From Propionibacteriaceae bacterium (GTDB taxonomy: Bacteria > Actinomycetota > Actinomycetes > Propionibacteriales > Propionibacteriaceae): a stretch of 10,799 bases of DNA. This document shows positions 7,636 through 10,799 of this stretch, piece by piece (the stretch's first letter is position 1; every line of letters starts with the position of its first letter). A program made the position numbers and the translations under genes. The notes beneath the pieces were generated by a model that was not told where the DNA came from, did not search any database, and saw nothing but the letters and a program-made list of their open reading frames with translations. The DNA lies in contig JAGQUI010000055.1 in assembly GCA_020438595.1 (NCBI GenBank), positions 1-10,799 of the forward strand, given 5' to 3'.

Positions 7636-8724
7636 TCAGCCGAGCGCGAGCGTGACGTCGAGCCCGAGGTGGTCGGTGCCGTCGATCCGGAACGTCCGAT
7701 AGCCGGTGGCGCTGAAGTCGTTCGAGACCAGCACGTGGTCGATCTGGATCAGCGGCGGGTACCAGGCGTCCGCGGGGTAGGTCGGGTGCCAGCCCTCGCC
7801 GGCGCCGGCATCGGTGAGGCCCGCCTTGGCCGTGAGCTCGCGCAGGGTCAGGTGCTCCGCGGTCGCGTTCAGGTCGCCGACCACCAGCAGGGGCCCGCCG
7901 GTGTGCTCCAGCGCCAGCCGGGTGAGCGACGTGGCGTCGTCGAGCCACCGGTTCAGCCCGTGCTTGGGATTGGCCGGGTGCGCGGCGACCAGGGTGAGCG
8001 GGTGGTCCGGCACTCCGAGGGTCACCGCGAAGTTCGAGAACAGGGTGTCGTCGGTGCCGTCCAGGGGTGTGATCGGGTGCCGGGAGAGCACCATGGTGCC
8101 GCGCGCGTCCCCGGTCCAGGTGGTGGTGCTGTAGTCGTCCCCGGCGGTGCCGGTCCGGTAGGGCAGCAGCTTCGACCACGGCCGGTGCGCGAACGCCTTC
8201 GCGTCCGACCGGGTCACCTCGGCGAGCACGACGACGTCGGGTCGGCGGCGCCCGACCTCCTCGGCGACCTGGTCGAGGTCGGCGAGTCCCCAGCGGAGGT
8301 TGAGCTCGAGGACCGACAGCGAGGTGCTGCCGGCGGCGCTCGCGCGGGCGGGCGCCGGCAGGTAGGGCAGCAGGACGCCGGTGTGCCAGGCGAGGCCCAG
8401 CGCGAGCGGCGCCACCAGCAGCCGGACGCGTCCGCGGCTGCCGATCAGGGCCAGCACGACGGCGACCAGCCAGGCCAGCCAGCCATACGGGGCGAAGGAC
8501 GCCGCCATCGCCAGCCACTGGTGCTGCGCCTGAAGCTGGGGCGCCGCGACGAGCAGCAGCAGGCCGAGCCCGACGAGCGCGAACGGGGTGGCCAGCCAGA
8601 GCAGCCAGCGGATGCTGCGCGGGGGCGCGCCGGCGGTCGGACGCCTCGTGTGTCCACCCGCGCCGCCGCGTCCGCCGGACGGGCGGTTGGCCGGCCGGTT
8701 CGACCGGCGGGTGGGCTGGGTCAC
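7636..8724 (-). CDS. Membrane-anchored endonuclease/exonuclease/phosphatase (EEP) family protein
   Basis: This 362-residue protein has a basic, Gly/Pro-rich N-terminus (1-38) and three membrane helices (about 40-61, 76-95, 100-121). An EEP hydrolase domain of about 225 residues follows, probably outside the membrane. EEP metal and catalytic residues are in order: Asn142 in LELNLRW, Glu169 in VVVLAEVT, His249 in VAAHPANP, Asp284-x-Asn286 in VVGDLNAT, Asp329-His330 in QIDHVLVS, and Asp351-His352 in GTDHLGLD. The likely activity is metal-dependent cleavage of a phosphodiester or phosphomonoester; the substrate (nucleic acid, phospholipid or other) cannot be told. I chose the GTG at 8724 (VTQPTRR), with GGAAG about 9 nt upstream. 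A TTG at 8751 would add nine residues. It lies 49 nt after the DUF2249 gene and may be co-transcribed with it. Confidence 0.87.
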   Translation of the reverse strand: MTQPTRRSNRPANRPSGGRGGAGGHTRRPTAGAPPRSIRWLLWLATPFALVGLGLLLLVAAPQLQAQHQWLAMAASFAPYGWLAWLVAVVLALIGSRGRVRLLVAPLALGLAWHTGVLLPYLPAPARASAAGSTSLSVLELNLRWGLADLDQVAEEVGRRRPDVVVLAEVTRSDAKAFAHRPWSKLLPYRTGTAGDDYSTTTWTGDARGTMVLSRHPITPLDGTDDTLFSNFAVTLGVPDHPLTLVAAHPANPKHGLNRWLDDATSLTRLALEHTGGPLLVVGDLNATAEHLTLRELTAKAGLTDAGAGEGWHPTYPADAWYPPLIQIDHVLVSNDFSATGYRTFRIDGTDHLGLDVTLALG

Positions 8725-8773
8725 GTCGTCCAGCTTCCCAGCTGTGCCCAAGCGGACGCGCGAGGCCCCGCCG

Positions 8774-9076
8774 TCAGCGCCGGGTGAACTCCAGCCGGAA
8801 CAGCTCGGGGCCGCGTTCCAGGTAGGCGAGGTCGAGCGCGTCGGGCGCGACCCGGTTGAGCTGGGTGAGCAGCGGCAGCGGGTCGTGGTCGACCACCAGG
8901 ACGACCTTCTGGCCGGGCTTCATGCTGGTCAGGCCACCGATGATCGCACCGTGCCGGACCACCTTGGGCAGCGAGCTCGCGAGCAGTTCCGGGGTGGCAT
9001 CGGAGGCGTCGCCGCAGCCGCAGCCGCAGCCGCCGTGCCGGGCCGGAGCCTTCGCGAGGTTGAGCTGGGTGGCCAT
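8774..9076 (-). CDS. DUF2249 domain protein with N-terminal Cys-x-Cys-x-Cys motif
   Basis: This is a 100-residue soluble protein. Residues 36-98 match the DUF2249 pattern, a TusA-like alpha/beta sandwich: LPKVVRHGAIIGGLTSMKPG, then VVLVVDHDPLPLLTQL with the typical D-H-D-P-x-P-L, then YLERGPELFRLEF. DUF2249 proteins are often found with nitrogen-oxide or haem/hemerythrin genes, but none is nearby here. Between a short Lys/Ala-rich start and the domain lies H14-G-G-C17-G-C19-G-C21-G, which could bind a metal or sulfur species. It is encoded by a GGCTGC hexanucleotide repeat (about 9013-9034). The ATG at 9076 has a strong AGGAGG 5 nt upstream, which settles the start; an in-frame ATG at 9178 would run through the DnaA-box-like inverted repeat. 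Exact function unknown. Confidence 0.85.
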   Translation of the reverse strand: MATQLNLAKAPARHGGCGCGCGDASDATPELLASSLPKVVRHGAIIGGLTSMKPGQKVVLVVDHDPLPLLTQLNRVAPDALDLAYLERGPELFRLEFTRR

Positions 9077-9082
9077 GGGCGC

Positions 9083-9088
9083 CTCCTG
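9083..9088 (-). promoter_or_regulatory. Strong ribosome binding site of the DUF2249 gene
   Basis: A perfect AGGAGG on the minus strand lies about 5 nt before the ATG at 9076. It is the best Shine-Dalgarno in the window and fixes this start over the longer open frame. Confidence 0.8.
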
Positions 9089-9143
9089 GTCGTTCTGGTA
9101 CCGCCGAAGGGTAACCCGACCGGACCTGCCGCGACGAATCGTC

Positions 9144-9180
9144 CTGTGGACAACCCTCGGGCGGTCGGGGTTGTCCACAG
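9144..9180. repeat. Perfect 13-bp inverted repeat with two DnaA-box-like sites
   Basis: CTGTGGACAACCC (9144-9156) and GGGTTGTCCACAG (9168-9180) are exact inverse copies around an 11-nt spacer. Each arm holds the actinobacterial DnaA-box form TTGTCCACA (9145-9153 on the minus strand, 9171-9179 on the plus strand). The centre is about 70 bp from the comEA start and 86 bp from the DUF2249 start. It is thus placed as an operator for one or both divergent genes. There is no T tract to suggest a terminator. Confidence 0.75.
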
Positions 9181-9218
9181 CCGGCCGGTCGGGCTGAACG
9201 CCGGCCGGGCCGGATGCC

Positions 9219-9224
9219 GATAGT
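9219..9224 (+). promoter_or_regulatory. Possible -10 hexamer of the comEA promoter
   Basis: GATAGT shares 4 of 6 bases with TATAAT and ends 7 nt before the ATG at 9232. This again suggests a leaderless or near-leaderless mRNA. No good -35 is visible. Confidence 0.35.
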
Positions 9225-9231
9225 GCAGGGC

Positions 9232-10062
9232 ATGAAGGTGGCTGCGGAAACCGCGATGAGCGATGTGGTGCGACAGCGGCTCGAGTTGCTCCTGGCCCAG
9301 GTGCCGCCCCGGCACGCGCTGGCCGACGAGGAGCCGGCCCCGGTGGCGGAACCGGTGGCGGAGCCGGTGGCCGAGGCGGTCAGGGACGGACCGGTGCCGC
9401 GACAGGCCCTGCGCGACGTCGGCGGACGTGCCGGCGAGCTCGGCCAGCGGGTGTGGGCCTTCGGTCGCGAGCACATCGCCGCCGTCGTGGTGGTGCTGCT
9501 CGTCGGGTGCGGCTGGACGGCGTACAGCCTGCTGCAGGCCCGTTCGACGCAGGTGGCCGTGGCGGCGCCGCCCTCGGTCGTGGCCAGCCCGACGCCGACT
9601 GCGACCCCGACCCCGGCGCCGACGCTGCTCGTGCACGTACTCGGCGCGGTGCGGCACCCCGGGGTGGTGGAACTCGCCGACGGCAGCCGGGTGGCCGACG
9701 CGATCGCGGCTGCCGGTGGGCTGGCGAAGTCGGCCGACCCTGCCGAACTGAACCTGGCCGCTGTGGTGGCCGACGGCTCCCAGATCGTGATCGGCACCCG
9801 GTCCAACCCGCAGGGCGAGGTGCGCGGCACCGGCGCGTCCGGTGCCTCCGGCGGCGGGTCGGCGGCGGGCGGCACCATCTCGCTGAACACGGCCACGCTC
9901 GACCAGCTGGACACGCTGCCGGGCGTCGGTCCGGTGACCGCGCAGAAGATCCTCGACTGGCGCGCCGAGCACGGCCGGTTCACCGCGGTGAGCGAGCTGC
10001 AGGAGGTGGACGGGATCGGCCCGAAGACCTACGCCGACATCGCTCCGAACGTGCGGGTCTAG
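9232..10062 (+). CDS. comEA: ComEA-type DNA-binding protein
   Basis: This 276-residue protein is a membrane-anchored receptor for double-stranded DNA during uptake, handing DNA to the ComEC channel. Domain order is a cytoplasmic N-terminus of about 80 residues with VAEP repeats (about 37-48), one membrane helix (about 82-102), a Pro/Thr linker (112-130), an SLBB domain (VHVLGAVRHPGVVEL, about 133-187), a Gly/Ser linker, and a C-terminal helix-hairpin-helix pair (about 216-274). The last contains LNTATLDQLDTLPGVGP and VDGIGPKTYADI, the hairpin GxG turns that contact the DNA backbone. The SLBB-plus-HhH layout is usual for Gram-positive ComEA; the long N-terminus is common in actinobacterial forms. 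I chose the ATG at 9232 because of the -10 just upstream; ATGs at 9214 and 9256 are alternatives. comEC follows with a TAGTG overlap. Confidence 0.93.
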   Translation: MKVAAETAMSDVVRQRLELLLAQVPPRHALADEEPAPVAEPVAEPVAEAVRDGPVPRQALRDVGGRAGELGQRVWAFGREHIAAVVVVLLVGCGWTAYSLLQARSTQVAVAAPPSVVASPTPTATPTPAPTLLVHVLGAVRHPGVVELADGSRVADAIAAAGGLAKSADPAELNLAAVVADGSQIVIGTRSNPQGEVRGTGASGASGGGSAAGGTISLNTATLDQLDTLPGVGPVTAQKILDWRAEHGRFTAVSELQEVDGIGPKTYADIAPNVRV

Positions 10063-10799
10063 TGCCACCCCGTCCTCCCGGGAGCGACCCGGGATCCTCG
10101 TCGGCCGCGGTCCGGACCGACTGGCGCTCACCGGCGCTGGCCCTCGCCCTGTGGCTGGGCGCGTGGCTGGGCACGTCCGGCAACGGGTGGCTGTCCGGCG
10201 GCGGCCTCGTCCTGGGCCTGGTCGTGGGCGGGCCCGGCTGGTGGCGTCGCCGCTGGCTGGTCGTGACCGCCGCGGCGGTGCTGCTCGCCGGCATCGCGAT
10301 CGGTGCGCTGCGGGTCTGGGCCGCCGGTCTCGGCCCGATCCCGGAGTGGGCGCGGCAGGGCGCGGTGGTCGTCGTCGAGGTGCGCGTGGGCAGTGGCCAC
10401 ACCTCCGACGTGGGTCGCGGTGGCCCGATCTGGACGACGCTCGCGACCCTGACCGGCGTCGAGGGCAGGGGAGTGGCGTGGGTGTCGGGCGCGATGGTGC
10501 GGCTGAGCGCCTCGGGGGATCTCGCTCCGGCCTGGGCCGCGGTGCCCGCCGGCGCGACCGTGCGCGCCGCCGTGCGGCTGGATCCCGCCGCCGTGGACGA
10601 GCCGGTGGTCGCGTGGGCGCGGGCCCGCGCGTCCCCGGAGCTGGTGGCCGGTCCGTCCCCGCTGGATCTTGCCGTGTCGGCGGTGCGGCAGGGACTGCGC
10701 GACTCCGTGGCCGGCCTGCCGCAGGGCCCTCGGGCGCTGGTGCCCGCCCTGGTGGTCGGCGACACCGAGCTGATGACCGCCGACCTGCAGGCCGACTTC
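10062..10799 (+). CDS. comEC: ComEC-type DNA uptake channel, N-terminal part (runs off right edge)
   Basis: The GTG at 10062 shares its G with the comEA stop (TAGTG), so translation is coupled. The frame is open for 246 codons to the edge. After a polar start come hydrophobic segments at about residues 26-58 and 67-87. A beta-rich, OB-like domain follows (about 98-190, the DUF4131-type region), then VRQGLRDSVAGLPQGPRALVPALVVGDTELMTADLQ split across 214-244. That last stretch, with LPxGPRALxPALVxGDT, is the signature entry to the ComEC/Rec2 competence domain. ComEC forms the membrane pore through which one DNA strand enters the cytoplasm. The C-terminal metallo-beta-lactamase-like part, if present, lies outside the window. 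Natural competence is known for few actinobacteria, so its real use here is open. Confidence 0.93.
   Translation, partial: MPPRPPGSDPGSSSAAVRTDWRSPALALALWLGAWLGTSGNGWLSGGGLVLGLVVGGPGWWRRRWLVVTAAAVLLAGIAIGALRVWAAGLGPIPEWARQGAVVVVEVRVGSGHTSDVGRGGPIWTTLATLTGVEGRGVAWVSGAMVRLSASGDLAPAWAAVPAGATVRAAVRLDPAAVDEPVVAWARARASPELVAGPSPLDLAVSAVRQGLRDSVAGLPQGPRALVPALVVGDTELMTADLQADF

Noticed and set aside
9144..9180. Replication origin suggested by DnaA-box-like motifs
   Set aside because: Only two boxes, no AT-rich unwinding region, and no dnaA, dnaN or gyr genes nearby.

Overview
This is a GC-rich (roughly 70%) chromosomal window with the stamp of an actinobacterium. It has a DUF4192 protein (a family I know almost only from Actinobacteria), a DtxR/IdeR-type iron box, GTG starts, TANNNT -10 hexamers placed for leaderless transcripts, and leuS close to comEA-comEC. 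The order Propionibacteriales fits, but that is a guess. There are no rRNAs, tRNAs, CRISPR arrays or transposase genes. The window looks like core chromosome with several repeat-bearing intergenic gaps.

Left part (1-4039): the C-terminal end of a DMT/EamA-type membrane transporter (+) converges, with a 4-nt gap, on a GT4 glycosyltransferase (-). A 320-bp non-coding gap (1931-2250) follows. It holds three tandem 55-bp hairpin-forming repeats, and the third forms one arm of a ~125-bp imperfect palindrome. Next is a divergent pair: a membrane-anchored protein with a Pro-rich N-terminus (-) and a DUF4192 protein (+). The DUF4192 gene overlaps the 3' end of a VIT1/CCC1-type iron/manganese transporter gene (-) by 41 bp.

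Centre (4040-7635): the VIT1-type gene has a 16/19 match to the DtxR/IdeR iron box just upstream of its start. Divergent from it is leuS (+), preceded by what looks like a complete leucine transcription attenuator: a -10 hexamer, an apparently leaderless 9-residue leader peptide with three consecutive Leu codons, a perfect 10-bp stem directly after its stop codon, a competing antiterminator pairing, and a GC-rich hairpin with a T5 tract. After leuS come three copies of a 31/39-bp GC-rich tandem repeat between convergent genes.

Right part (7636-10799): an endonuclease/exonuclease/phosphatase-fold membrane protein and a small DUF2249 protein with a Cys-x-Cys-x-Cys tail lie on the minus strand, probably co-transcribed. 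Divergent from them is comEA, joined to comEC by a TAGTG overlap; comEC runs off the right edge. A perfect 13-bp inverted repeat containing two TTGTCCACA DnaA-box-like motifs sits between the divergent genes. From general knowledge of actinobacterial gene order (leuS ... comEA-comEC-holA-rpsT-lepA), holA is expected next.

I see no obviously new multi-gene system. The best leads are non-coding: the leuS leader, the iron box, and the two repeat families.
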